Part shown: in pieces, positions 1 to 9,390 of the stretch
Numbering within the stretch: the stretch's first letter is position 1
Layout: each line of letters begins with the position of its first letter
Source of the DNA: Hydractinia symbiolongicarpus
Taxonomy: Eukaryota > Cnidaria > Hydrozoa > Anthoathecata > Hydractiniidae
DNA: 64,000 nucleotides
Assembly (NCBI RefSeq): GCF_029227915.1
Contig: NC_079877.1
Span: 4,216,001-4,280,000 of the forward strand
Direction: 5' to 3'
Made by a program: the position numbers and the translations under genes
Notes under the pieces: generated by a model
The model's input: the letters and a program-made list of their open reading frames with translations, nothing else
Database searches by the model: none
What the model was told of the DNA's origin: nothing

Positions 1-1478
1 AGGTGATATTCCCTTCAATTTCAATGAATATGAAACAAAAGAGCTAAATTCCATCAGAAGGATGCGTTGCCAATCCTAGATCATTGGATTGTTCATTATA
101 CGACGTTCTGACAATGTCTTGTTGTTTTAGATAACTCACATGTCGAAACTATTTTTGTTGCGTACTACATCACATCTAGAAGGTGTCCATTCACACAAGA
201 CACGGTCGATTTTGCGGATTTAAGTACCAATACGCGCTGCATCGTGCGCCTTTTTTGTCAGGGATGAAGAGATAAAAAAAAAGAATTTTCTAATATGCTT
301 CAAAATTTACGTCAACGTAACCCTGTTTTGACAACTAGGGATACGTTTCCCTGTTTAACATGCTATTAACATTTCTTATTAAGAACAATGCTGGAGATGA
401 GTAGTCGAAATGAAATACGTGCGTTTAACGTCACTGCTTCAATTGGACGTTAAGTATTTTTATCCCATGACTTTTCATTAATGCCCCTGCGCTGTCATTT
501 ATATACCCTCGATAACGGCTTGGTTATAAACGGCACTAGCGGGCCTTATACAGTATTATTTACTGATAGCTATTTTAAATCAGTATATACGGGAAATCCA
601 CAGCACTGATTGGGTAAAAGCCTCAACGACGAGCTTCATACAGCCCGGTGCAACTTTTGACCTTGTACCATACATATTAATAACTATAAATGCATACAAA
701 TAACATTGGAAAAAATAGCCAAACACATCCACACTGAAAAATGAAGTTGCAGTAAATCCTAAATCACGATTCACTCCGTCAGAATCAGAAAAACATGTTC
801 CACGTTCGGTGTCGCAGATAAAAGAAAATGCTTTTAAAAACATTAACAGCACAATGAAAAACAAGCAAAACAACGTCGAATTTATGTGATAAACATGTAT
901 TTGAAAAATTGAAACAATAAAACTCAAATGGAAAGTTCTCTATTTTTTTTACAACCTTGTCATCTTACGAGAAATATTACTCTCGGTCAGCGTAGCGACC
1001 TCGCATGTTCGGTCTATGCTTTTGACCTCGCATAAACTTTCTCGGTACAGATAGACAAGTTATTTTATGTTGTATTAATAACGCCCGCAAAAGTAGCCTT
1101 TTTGTATTTAGATTTATGCTTTCCGTATCCGCCCTGACATTTTTGACTATCAAAATTGTGGCTCCGAATGAGACAGAATTGCCAAGTTGACGAAGTAGCA
1201 AAAAACGGCATTATCCGGTTAATAACGCCTTGGATAGAAATGCTCACGCCACGCTTGCACGGTTGCATTGCGATTCTGGGTATGGCGGCGCCAGAAGATT
1301 TCAGGCTTTACTAAATAACGCTTACTACTCCTTTCATCAAATACGGACACTCAAGGCACCCTATGCAATAATTCAAATGTGTTTGGCTGCAGCGACATGA
1401 CAAAAAGAAAATTGGCAGTCAAATCATTCATCTCCTACTGGATCTTATTGGGAAGGAAAAGTTCATATATTAGAGGTA
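1..1478. other. Spacer between gene copies, left part of the unit (no gene recognised)
   Basis: This stretch lies downstream of the unit 1 gene; the equivalent part of the next unit continues into the upstream region of the gene to its left. It holds a 9-base A-tract near 274-282 that varies from 8 to 10 bases between units. An inverted repeat, TTACGT-CA-ACGTAA, lies at 307-320. Two minus-strand TGACGT motifs lie at 309-314 and 428-433, and a minus-strand TATATAAA at 498-505. A minus-strand open frame of 115 codons (580-927) has a hydrophobic N-terminal stretch but no family I recognise, and unit 17 interrupts it with a stop. Minus-strand frames at 977-1201 and 1065-1268 overlap each other and look like chance frames. 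Confidence 0.8.
580..927 (-). other. Unrecognised 115-codon open frame in the spacer, doubtful as a gene
   Basis: The frame starts with ATG and has a strongly hydrophobic stretch at about residues 17-38, which could pass for a signal anchor. The rest has scattered cysteines without the spacing of a trefoil, ShKT or other domain I know. It survives in all full units except unit 17, where TAA at 50680-50682 removes the last ten residues, but because the units are almost identical this says nothing about selection. No convincing TATA box or AATAAA is placed around it. It is listed because it is the longest spacer frame, not because I believe it is expressed. Confidence 0.15.
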
Positions 1479-1484
1479 TTTATT
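1479..1484 (-). terminator. AATAAA polyadenylation signal
   Basis: TTTATT on the plus strand reads AATAAA on the minus strand, 142 nt after the TGA stop of the trefoil gene. It is the first such hexamer downstream of the stop, so the predicted 3' untranslated region is about 160-180 nt. The same hexamer sits at the equivalent place in every complete unit. Confidence 0.65.
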
Positions 1485-1625
1485 TGACAACATATTTTTA
1501 CAACAATGAGTACACTAAAGTTCGCATATAATCTTCCGAAGGTCCTCGTATCTAAACGAAAGGAAGTACATATTAAGCTCGTGGCCCGAAATGACTTGCT
1601 TACAAAAGTGTTCGCGACTTTTACC

Positions 1626-1756
1626 TCATCGGTAATAACACCATGGCCCACGACCGGGCAATGAATTATAGCAGCAACCTCTTTTCATGCATTCGAATTC
1701 TGTTATACCAGGATAGCCGCAGTCGTCACGTTCTGTTGCTTTGCGCAGACATTTTT
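1626..1756 (-). CDS. Exon 6: trefoil domain 4 and stop codon
   Basis: 131 nt encode residues 194-236 and TGA at 1626-1628. Cysteines are 196, 206, 216, 221, 222 and 233, and blocks are DDCGYPGIT, KRGCCY and GPWCYY. The acceptor is TTCGTTAG. The stop falls right after the trefoil, and the next bases, G|GTAAAAG, look like the phase-1 donor seen after the other trefoil exons. The terminal exon therefore probably derives from an internal one. Confidence 0.9.
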
Positions 1757-2733
1757 CTAACGAAAATTCAACACAAACCAGCAGTAAAAACTTTAAGGAT
1801 CGCGCATTATGTTATTTTGCGACGAATGTGGAGAGCGTACTTCTATGCTTACCTAGGCGGTGGTAGCACCACGGTCCACTTTGGTTTAGCAATTCACTAT
1901 AACAACAGCCTTTCTTCTCGCATGCCCGCTTCGTTATGCCTGGATAACCACAATCATGACGTCTTGTTGCTGCTATTTTCCGGCATTTTTCTAAAATTAC
2001 GGATGGAAGAGTACACAATGCTTTCAAAATACCTAATCAGTAAGAGCGGAACAACTTACCTTGCCTGTAATAACACCACGGTCCCTTTTCCTTGATTGCG
2101 TTGTAACAGCATCCTTTTTTGACGCAATCTGATTTGCTTATCCCAGGGTAACCACAATCTTCACGTTTGTTTGCTTCAATCATGGGACAGTTTGCTAGAG
2201 TATTTTGAGAAATAATTAGTGGCCCAAATTGTCAGTGTTAATGCCGAAAACATAGTCGAAAATTTACCTTTTTGATGATAACACCACGGGCCAGCCACCT
2301 TTAATTCGCCATAACAACATCCCTTTCTCAAGCAATCCAACGGACTAATTCCATGGTAGCCACAATCAACGCGCATTGACGCCTTTATGTTTCGACATTT
2401 TGCTATTACGAAACAAATTAGGTAGATTCACAACTAAAATGCAATGACAACCCCCTCAAGTGTAAGAAGCCGTATTACCTCCACATGTGTTGCAAAGCCT
2501 TGGGCAATGACTGGAAACGATTTTCTTTGAACAACTAGTTGATCTAACCACAGAGCACAAGATATTTCTGTTGCTGCAAACTCTTGTAGCTGAAAAATTA
2601 AGAACAAATGCAATTTTTTTATTATTGCGACGAAACATTGACGGCAATTGCAATGAAGAAGCATTAAAATACCTGTGGCAGCGGCAAAAGCCAAAACAAC
2701 AAAACAAATCACGTAAATCTGATATTTCCTCAT
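1626..2733 (-). CDS. Secreted ShKT plus four-trefoil-domain protein, copy 1 (reference copy)
   Basis: Six exons read 2733 to 1626: 2673-2733, 2479-2589, 2268-2402, 2060-2194, 1853-1990 and 1626-1756. They total 711 nt, giving 236 residues plus TGA. All five introns are GT-AG and interrupt codons after the first base. Residues 1-20 form a signal peptide. A ShKT-type domain follows (cysteines 25, 32, 40, 49, 53, 56), then four P-type trefoils with cores at about 60-98, 105-143, 150-189 and 196-233, each with CGYxGI, GCCY and GPWCY. Trefoil domains are compact, protease-resistant, three-disulfide folds of secreted mucosal or venom-gland-type proteins; ShKT domains occur in sea-anemone peptides and in many non-toxic secreted proteins. 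An extracellular role is likely but the exact function is unknown. The ATG was chosen because it starts the signal peptide, has A at -3 and lies just downstream of a TATA box. This copy has Gln101 where most have Arg. Confidence 0.88.
1853..1990 (-). CDS. Exon 5: trefoil domain 3
   Basis: 138 nt encode residues 148-193 with cysteines 150, 161, 171, 176, 177 and 189. The last loop is one residue longer than in the other trefoils. Blocks are HDCGYPGIT, KKGCCY and SGPWCYH. The acceptor is AATTTTAG and the donor GTAAGC. The exon opens with the same AAAAATG as exon 6. Confidence 0.92.
2060..2194 (-). CDS. Exon 4: trefoil domain 2
   Basis: 135 nt encode residues 103-147 with cysteines 105, 116, 126, 131, 132 and 143, and blocks EDCGYPGIS, KKGCCY and GPWCYY. 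The acceptor is ACTCTAG and the donor GTAAGT. No ATG-to-stop frame of useful length covers this exon, so simple ORF calling misses it. Its length, acceptor-proximal sequence and GIS-x2-DC wording match exon 3 most closely. Confidence 0.92.
2268..2402 (-). CDS. Exon 3: trefoil domain 1
   Basis: 135 nt encode residues 58-102. The six cysteines (60, 71, 81, 86, 87, 98) are spaced 10, 9, 4, 0 and 10, the canonical P-type trefoil pattern. DCGYHGIS, RKGCCY and GPWCYH are the conserved blocks. The acceptor is TAATAG and the donor is GTAAAT. In well-studied trefoils the disulfides join cysteines 1-5, 2-4 and 3-6. Confidence 0.92.
2479..2589 (-). CDS. Exon 2: ShKT-type cysteine-rich domain
   Basis: 111 nt encode 37 residues (21-57) between acceptor TTTTTCAG and donor GTAATA. 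The six cysteines are spaced 6, 7, 8, 3 and 2, ending in the C-x3-C-x2-C signature that marks ShKT domains. The Lys-Tyr pair that blocks potassium channels in the founding ShK peptide is not visible: the third cysteine is followed by Ser-Lys-Lys-Ile. Channel block therefore cannot be assumed, and the domain may be a structural or protein-binding module. Confidence 0.75.
2673..2733 (-). CDS. Exon 1: signal peptide
   Basis: It encodes residues 1-20: a short basic start (Met-Arg-Lys), a hydrophobic core around Val8-Phe16 and a small-residue run of Ala and Thr suited to signal-peptidase cleavage near residue 19-20. The exon ends with ...CCACAG followed by the donor GTATTT, and the first base of codon 21 is its last base. 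Reading through the donor gives a longer open frame, but that frame loses both the ShKT cysteine pattern and any domain similarity, so splicing is the better reading. Confidence 0.85.
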
Positions 2734-2795
2734 GATTCCGGCTCTTATTTCGTCGGTGCGCGAATCGTATTAGTCCAATTCATGTCAAAGCCTTC

Positions 2796-2801
2796 TTTAT
2801 A
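2796..2801 (-). promoter_or_regulatory. TATA box (TATAAA) of the trefoil gene
   Basis: The minus strand reads GCGTATAAAGAAGG here, with TATAAA ending 63 nt before the ATG at 2733. A start site about 25-30 nt downstream, near 2770, would give a 5' leader of roughly 35-40 nt. The box is unchanged in all 20 units; unit 16 has a single change a few bases upstream of it (49747). Confidence 0.6.
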
Positions 2802-3130
2802 CGCTCTTTTCTCTCTAATTACTGTAATTAATGAGTGCTTATAATCAAGATGGCCGTTTACAAATTACAACGTAAATTCGCCTCCGGGGAAGATATTGTG
2901 CATGTAGCATTCACCGTTTAAACTCTTGTGGGTTTCGCTTTGAAATATGTTGACACGGTCTATGAAGATCATTGTTGATTGTTGAATAAACGGAAGGTTT
3001 TTATCGGAGTGGTGTAGGACTAGGGTGCACACGAATCACACACGAGTTATTCTTGTCTTCGGTGACCAAACCAACAATTCCCAATCATACATGCGTGTTA
3101 TACTTTCAAGAGATCGTTCTTTCGCGGTGA
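2802..3130. other. Upstream region of the gene, right end of the unit
   Basis: About 330 bp between the TATA box and the unit end, continuing into the left spacer of the next unit. A short AATTACAGTAATT near-palindrome (minus AATTACTGTAATT) lies close to the TATA box at about 2818-2830. I see no open frame, RNA gene or further repeat. Units 2 and 14 share two substitutions in the matching region (6136 and 6219; 43686 and 43769). Confidence 0.7.
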
Positions 3131-6100
3131 AGGTGATATTCCCTTCAATTTCAATGAATATGAAACAAAAGAGCTAAATTCCATCAGAAGGATGCGTTGC
3201 CAATCCTAGATCATTGGATTGTTCATTATACGACGTTCTGACAATGTCTTGTTGTTTTAGATAACTCACATGTCGAAACTATTTTTGTTGCGTACTACAT
3301 CACATCTAGAAGGTGTCCATTCACACAAGACACGGTCGATTTTGCGGATTTAAGTACCAATACGCGCTGCATCGTGCGCCTTTTTTGTCAGGGATGAAGA
3401 GATAAAAAAAAAGAATTTTCTAATATGCTTCAAAATTTACGTCAACGTAACCCTGTTTTGACAACTAGGGATACGTTTCCCTGTTTAACATGCTATTAAC
3501 ATTTCTTATTAAGAACAATGCTGGAGATGAGTAGTCGAAATGAAATACGTGCGTTTAACGTCACTGCTTCAATTGGACGTTAAGTATTTTTATCCCATGA
3601 CTTTTCATTAATGCCCCTGCGCTGTCATTTATATACCCTCGATAACGGCTTGGTTATAAACGGCACTAGCGGGCCTTATACAGTATTATTTACTGATAGC
3701 TATTTTAAATCAGTATATACGGGAAATCCACAGCACTGATTGGGTAAAAGCCTCAACGACGAGCTTCATACAGCCCGGTGCAACTTTTGACCTTGTAACA
3801 TACATATTAATAACTATAAATGCATACAAATAACATTGGAAAAAATAGCCAAACACATCCACACTGAAAAATGAAGTTGCAGTAAATCCTAAATCACGAT
3901 TCACTCCGTCAGAATCAGAAAAACATGTTCCACGTTCGGTGTCGCAGATAAAAGAAAATGCTTTTAAAAACATTAACAGCACAATGAAAAACAAGCAAAA
4001 CAACGTCGAATTTATGTGATAAACATGTATTTGAAAAATTGAAACAATAAAACTCAAATGGAAAGTTCTCTATTTTTTTTACAACCTTGTCATCTTACGA
4101 GAAATATTACTCTCGGTCAGCGTAGCGACCTCGCATGTTCGGTCTATGCTTTTGACCTCGCATAAACTTTCTCGGTACAGATAGACAAGTTATTTTATGT
4201 TGTATTAATAACGCCCGCAAAAGTAGCCTTTTTGTATTTAGATTTATGCTTTCCGTATCCGCCCTGACATTTTTGACTATCAAAATTGTGGCTCCGAATG
4301 AGACAGAATTGCCAAGTTGACAAAGTAGCAAAAAACGGCATTATCCGGTTAATAACGCCTTGGATAGAAATGCTCACGCCACGCTTGCACGGTTGCATTG
4401 CGATTCTGGGTATGGCGGCGCCAGAAGATTTCAGGCTTTACTAAATAACGCTTACTACTCCTTTCATCAAATACGGACACTCAAGGCACCCTATGCAATA
4501 ATTCAAATGTGTTTGGCTGCAGCGACATGACAAAAAGAAAATTGGCAGTCAAATCATTCATCTCCTACTGGATCTTATTGGGAAGGAAAAGTTCATATAT
4601 TAGAGGTATTTATTTGACAACATATTTTTACAACAATGAGTACACTAAAGTTCGCATATAATCTTCCGAAGGTCCTCGTATCTAAACGAAAGGAAGTACA
4701 TATTAAGCTCGTGGCCCGAAATGACTTGCTTACAAAAGTGTTCGCGACTTTTACCTCATCGGTAATAACACCATGGCCCACGACCGGGCAATGAATTATA
4801 GCAGCAACCTCTTTTCATGCATTCGAATTCTGTTATACCAGGATAGCCGCAGTCGTCACGTTCTGTTGCTTTGCGCAGACATTTTTCTAACGAAAATTCA
4901 ACACAAACCAGCAGTAAAAACTTTAAGGATCGCGCATTATGTTATTTTGCGACGAATGTGGAGAGCGTACTTCTATGCTTACCTAGGCGGTGGTAGCACC
5001 ACGGTCCACTTTGGTTTAGCAATTCACTATAACAACAGCCTTTCTTCTCGCATGCCCGCTTCGTTATGCCTGGATAACCACAATCATGACGTCTTGTTGC
5101 TGCTATTTTCCGGCATTTTTCTAAAATTACGGATGGAAGAGTACACAATGCTTTCAAAATACCTAATCAGTAAGAGCGGAACAACTTACCTTGCCTGTAA
5201 TAACACCACGGTCCCTTTTCCTTGATCGCGTTGTAACAGCATCCTTTTTTGACGCAATCTGATTTGCTTATCCCAGGGTAACCACAATCTTCACGTTTGT
5301 TTGCTTCAATCATGGGACAGTTTGCTAGAGTATTTTGAGAAATAATTAGTGGCCCAAATTGTCAGTGTTAATGCCGAAAACATAGTCGAAAATTTACCTT
5401 TTCGATGATAACACCACGGGCCAGCCACCTTTAATTCGCCATAACAACATCCCTTTCTCAAGCAATCCAACGGACTAATTCCATGGTAGCCACAATCAAC
5501 GCGCATTGACGCCTTTATGTTTCGACATTTTGCTATTACGAAACAAATTAGGTAGATTCACAACTAAAATGCAATGACAACCCCCTCAAGTGTAAGAAGC
5601 CGTATTACCTCCACATGTTTTGCAAAGCCTTGGGCAATGACTGAAAACGATTTTCTTTGAACAACTAGTTGATCTAACCACAGAGCACAAGATATTTCTG
5701 TTGCTGCAAACTCTTGTAGCTGAAAAATTAAGAACAAATGCAATTTTTTTATTATTGCGACGAAACATTGACGGCAATTGCAATGAAGAAGCATTAAAAT
5801 ACCTGTGGCAGCGGCAAAAGCCAAAACAACAAAACAAATCACGTAAATCTGATATTTCCTCATGATTCCGGCTCTTATTTCGTCGGTGCGCGAATCGTAT
5901 TAGTCCAATTCATGTCAAAGCCTTCTTTATACGCTCTTTTCTCTCTAATTACTGTAATTAATGAGTGCTTATAATCAAGATGGCCGTTTACAAATTACAA
6001 CGTAAATTCGCCTCCGGGGAAGATATTGTGCATGTAGCATTCACCGTTTAAACTCTTGTGGGTTTCGCTTTGAAATATGTTGACACGGTCTATGAAGATC

Positions 6101-6260
6101 ATTGTTGATTGTTGAATAAACGGAAGGTTTTTATCAGAGTGGTGTAGGACTAGGGTGCACACGAATCACACACGAGTTATTCTTGTCTTCGGTGACCAAA
6201 CCAACAATTCCCAATCATTCATGCGTGTTATACTTTCAAGAGATCGTTCTTTCGCGGTGA
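3131..6260 (-). repeat. Array unit 2
   Basis: 3,130 bp. Private to units 2 and 14: T at 5619 and A at 5644 (both exon 2), A at 6136 and T at 6219 (upstream region). Confidence 0.98.
4756..5863 (-). CDS. ShKT plus four-trefoil secreted protein, copy 2 (variant ShKT domain)
   Basis: Exons: 5803-5863, 5609-5719, 5398-5532, 5190-5324, 4983-5120, 4756-4886. Full-length, 236 residues, with all splice sites kept. Two changes sit in the ShKT domain: Ser46 to Phe, and Asn54 to Lys between the last two cysteines. They alter charge and surface without touching any cysteine. Trefoil 1 has Arg101. The same pair occurs only in copy 14; copy 20 has Phe46 alone. The intact frame suggests a functional variant, but its effect cannot be read from the sequence. 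Confidence 0.86.
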
Positions 6261-9200
6261 AGGTGATATTCCCTTCAATTTCAATGAATATGAAACAAAA
6301 GAGCTAAATTCCATCAGAAGGATGCGTTGCCAATCCTAGATCATTGGATTGTTCATTATACGACGTTCTGACAATGTCTTGTTGTTTTAGATAACTCACA
6401 TGTCGAAACTATTTTTGTTGCGTACTACATCACATCTAGAAGGTGTCCATTCACACAAGACACGGTCGATTTTGCGGATTTAAGTACCAATACGCGCTGC
6501 ATCGTGCGCCTTTTTTGTCAGGGATGAAGAGATAAAAAAAAAGAATTTTCTAATATGCTTCAAAATTTACGTCAACGTAACCCTGTTTTGACAACTAGGG
6601 ATACGTTTCCCTGTTTAACATGCTATTAACATTTCTTATTAAGAACAATGCTGGAGATGAGTAGTCGAAATGAAATACGTGCGTTTAACGTCACTGCTTC
6701 AATTGGACGTTAAGTATTTTTATCCCATGACTTTTCATTAATGCCCCTGCGCTGTCATTTATATACCCTCGATAACGGCTTGGTTATAAACGGCACTAGC
6801 GGGCCTTATACAGTATTATTTACTGATAGCTATTTTAAATCAGTATATACGGGAAATCCACAGCACTGATTGGGTAAAAGCCTCAACGACGAGCTTCATA
6901 CAGCCCGGTGCAACTTTTGACCTTGTAACATACATATTAATAACTATAAATGCATACAAATAACATTGGAAAAAATAGCCAAACACATCCACACTGAAAA
7001 ATGAAGTTGCAGTAAATCCTAAATCACGATTCACTCCGTCAGAATCAGAAAAACATGTTCCACGTTCGGTGTCGCAGATAAAAGAAAATGCTTTTAAAAA
7101 CATTAACAGCACAATGAAAAACAAGCAAAACAACGTCGAATTTATGTGATAAACATGTATTTGAAAAATTGAAACAATAAAACTCAAATGGAAAGTTCTC
7201 TATTTTTTTTACAACCTTGTCATCTTACGAGAAATATTACTCTCGGTCAGCGTAGCGACCTCGCATGTTCGGTCTATGCTTTTGACCTCGCATAAACTTT
7301 CTCGGTACAGATAGACAAGTTATTTTATGTTGTATTAATAACGCCCGCAAAAGTAGCCTTTTTGTATTTAGATTTATGCTTTCCGTATCCGCCCTGACAT
7401 TTTTGACTATCAAAATTGTGGCTCCGAATGAGACAGAATTGCCAAGTTGACAAAGTAGCAAAAAACGGCATTATCCGGTTAATAACGCCTTGGATAGAAA
7501 TGCTCACGCCACGCTTGCACGGTTGCATTGCGATTCTGGGTATGGCGGCGCCAGAAGATTTCAGGCTTTACTAAATAACGCTTACTACTCCTTTCATCAA
7601 ATACGGACACTCAAGGCACCCTATGCAATAATTCAAATGTGTTTGGCTGCAGCGACATGACAAAAAGAAAATTGGCAGTCAAATCATTCATCTCCTACTG
7701 GATCTTATTGGGAAGGAAAAGTTCATATATTAGAGGTATTTATTTGACAACATATTTTTACAACAATGAGTACACTAAAGTTCGCATATAATCTTCCGAA
7801 GGTCCTCGTATCTAAACGAAAGGAAGTACATATTAAGCTCGTGGCCCGAAATGACTTGCTTACAAAAGTGTTCGCGACTTTTACCTCATCGGTAATAACA
7901 CCATGGCCCACGACCGGGCAATGAATTATAGCAGCAACCTCTTTTCATGCATTCGAATTCTGTTATACCAGGATAGCCGCAGTCGTCACGTTCTGTTGCT
8001 TTGCGCAGACATTTTTCTAACGAAAATTCAACACAAACCAGCAGTAAAAACTTTAAGGATCGCGCATTATGTTATTTTGCGACGAATGTGGAGAGCGTAC
8101 TTCTATGCTTACCTAGGCGGTGGTAGCACCACGGTCCACTTTGGTTTAGCAATTCACTATAACAACAGCCTTTCTTCTCGCATGCCCGCTTCGTTATGCC
8201 TGGATAACCACAATCATGACGTCTTGTTGCTGCTATTTTCCGGCATTTTTCTAAAATTACGGATGGAAGAGTACACAATGCTTTCAAAATACCTAATCAG
8301 TAAGAGCGGAACAACTTACCTTGCCTGTAATAACACCACGGTCCCTTTTCCTTGATCGCGTTGTAACAGCATCCTTTTTTGACGCAATCTGATTTGCTTA
8401 TCCCAGGGTAACCACAATCTTCACGTTTGTTTGCTTCAATCATGGGACAGTTTGCTAGAGTATTTTGAGAAATAATTAGTGGCCCAAATTGTCAGTGTTA
8501 ATGCCGAAAACATAGTCGAAAATTTACCTTTTTGATGATAACACCACGGGCCAGCCACCTTTAATTCGCCATAACAACATCCCTTTCTCAAGCAATCCAA
8601 CGGACTAATTCCATGGTAGCCACAATCAACGCGCATTGACGCCTTTATGTTTCGACATTTTGCTATTACGAAACAAATTAGGTAGATTCACAACTAAAAT
8701 GCAATGACAACCCCCTCAAGTGTAAGAAGCCGTATTACCTCCACATGTGTTGCAAAGCCTTGGGCAATGACTGGAAACGATTTTCTTTGAACAACTAGTT
8801 GATCTAACCACAGAGCACAAGATATTTCTGTTGCTGCAAACTCTTGTAGCTGAAAAATTAAGAACAAATGCAATTTTTTTATTATTGCGACGAAACATTG
8901 ACGGCAATTGCAATGAAGAAGCATTAAAATACCTGTGGCAGCGGCAAAAGCCAAAACAATAAAACAAATCACGTAAATCTGATATTTCCTCATGATTCCG
9001 GCTCTTATTTCGTCGGTGCGCGAATCGTATTAGTCCAATTCATGTCAAAGCCTTCTTTATACGCTCTTTTCTCTCTAATTACTGTAATTAATGAGTGCTT
9101 ATAATCAAGATGGCCGTTTACAAATTACAACGTAAATTCGCCTCCGGGGAAGATATTGTGCATGTAGCATTCACCGTTTAAACTCTTGTGGGTTTCGCTT

Positions 9201-9390
9201 TGAAATATGTTGACACGGTCTATGAAGATCATTGTTGATTGTTGAATAAACGGAAGGTTTTTATCGGAGTGGTGTAGGACTAGGGTGCACACGAATCACA
9301 CACGAGTTATTCTTGTCTTCGGTGACCAAACCAACAATTCCCAATCATACATGCGTGTTATACTTTCAAGAGATCGTTCTTTCGCGGTGA
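6261..9390 (-). repeat. Array unit 3
   Basis: 3,130 bp. Differences from the majority: T at 8533 (exon 3) and T at 8960 (exon 1), both shared with unit 15. Confidence 0.98.
7886..8993 (-). CDS. ShKT plus four-trefoil secreted protein, copy 3
   Basis: Exons: 8933-8993, 8739-8849, 8528-8662, 8320-8454, 8113-8250, 7886-8016. Intact. Val12 is Ile inside the hydrophobic core of the signal peptide, a conservative change that should leave secretion unaffected, and residue 101 is Gln as in copies 1, 13 and 15. Confidence 0.87.

Larger units (their letters stand above)
1..3130 (-). repeat. Array unit 1
   Basis: Full-length unit of 3,130 bp. Differences from the majority sequence: C at 668, G at 1192, T at 2097 (silent in exon 4) and T at 2273 (Gln instead of Arg in exon 3). 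All four recur in unit 13. Confidence 0.98.

Noticed and set aside
977-1268. Two overlapping minus-strand frames of 74 and 67 codons
   Set aside because: They overlap in different frames, have no domain or signal peptide, and lack associated promoter or polyadenylation elements.
1463-1651. 62-codon minus-strand frame over the end of exon 6
   Set aside because: It is out of frame with trefoil 4 and runs through the 3' untranslated region across the AATAAA signal; no recognisable features.
1643-2095. 150-codon open frame on the plus strand, present in every unit
   Set aside because: It lies exactly opposite trefoil exons 4-6 and the introns between them. It shows no domain, and its openness follows from the cysteine-codon-rich antisense sequence. 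Repetition in every unit is array identity, not conservation.
2434-2733. 99-codon minus-strand frame starting at the real ATG
   Set aside because: Only its first 20 residues are coding. It reads through the donor of intron 1 and then crosses exon 2 in a frame that lacks the ShKT cysteine pattern.
1626-2733. Reading the locus as a dedicated toxin gene because of the ShKT domain
   Set aside because: The potassium-channel dyad is not visible, ShKT domains occur widely in non-toxic proteins, and four trefoils dominate the product. A toxin role stays possible but unsupported.
1-3130. Possibility that the unit is rDNA, 5S, snRNA, spliced leader or a tRNA cluster
   Set aside because: I looked for rRNA-like blocks, Pol III A and B boxes and Sm-site context on both strands and saw none; the unit is explained by a protein gene plus spacer.
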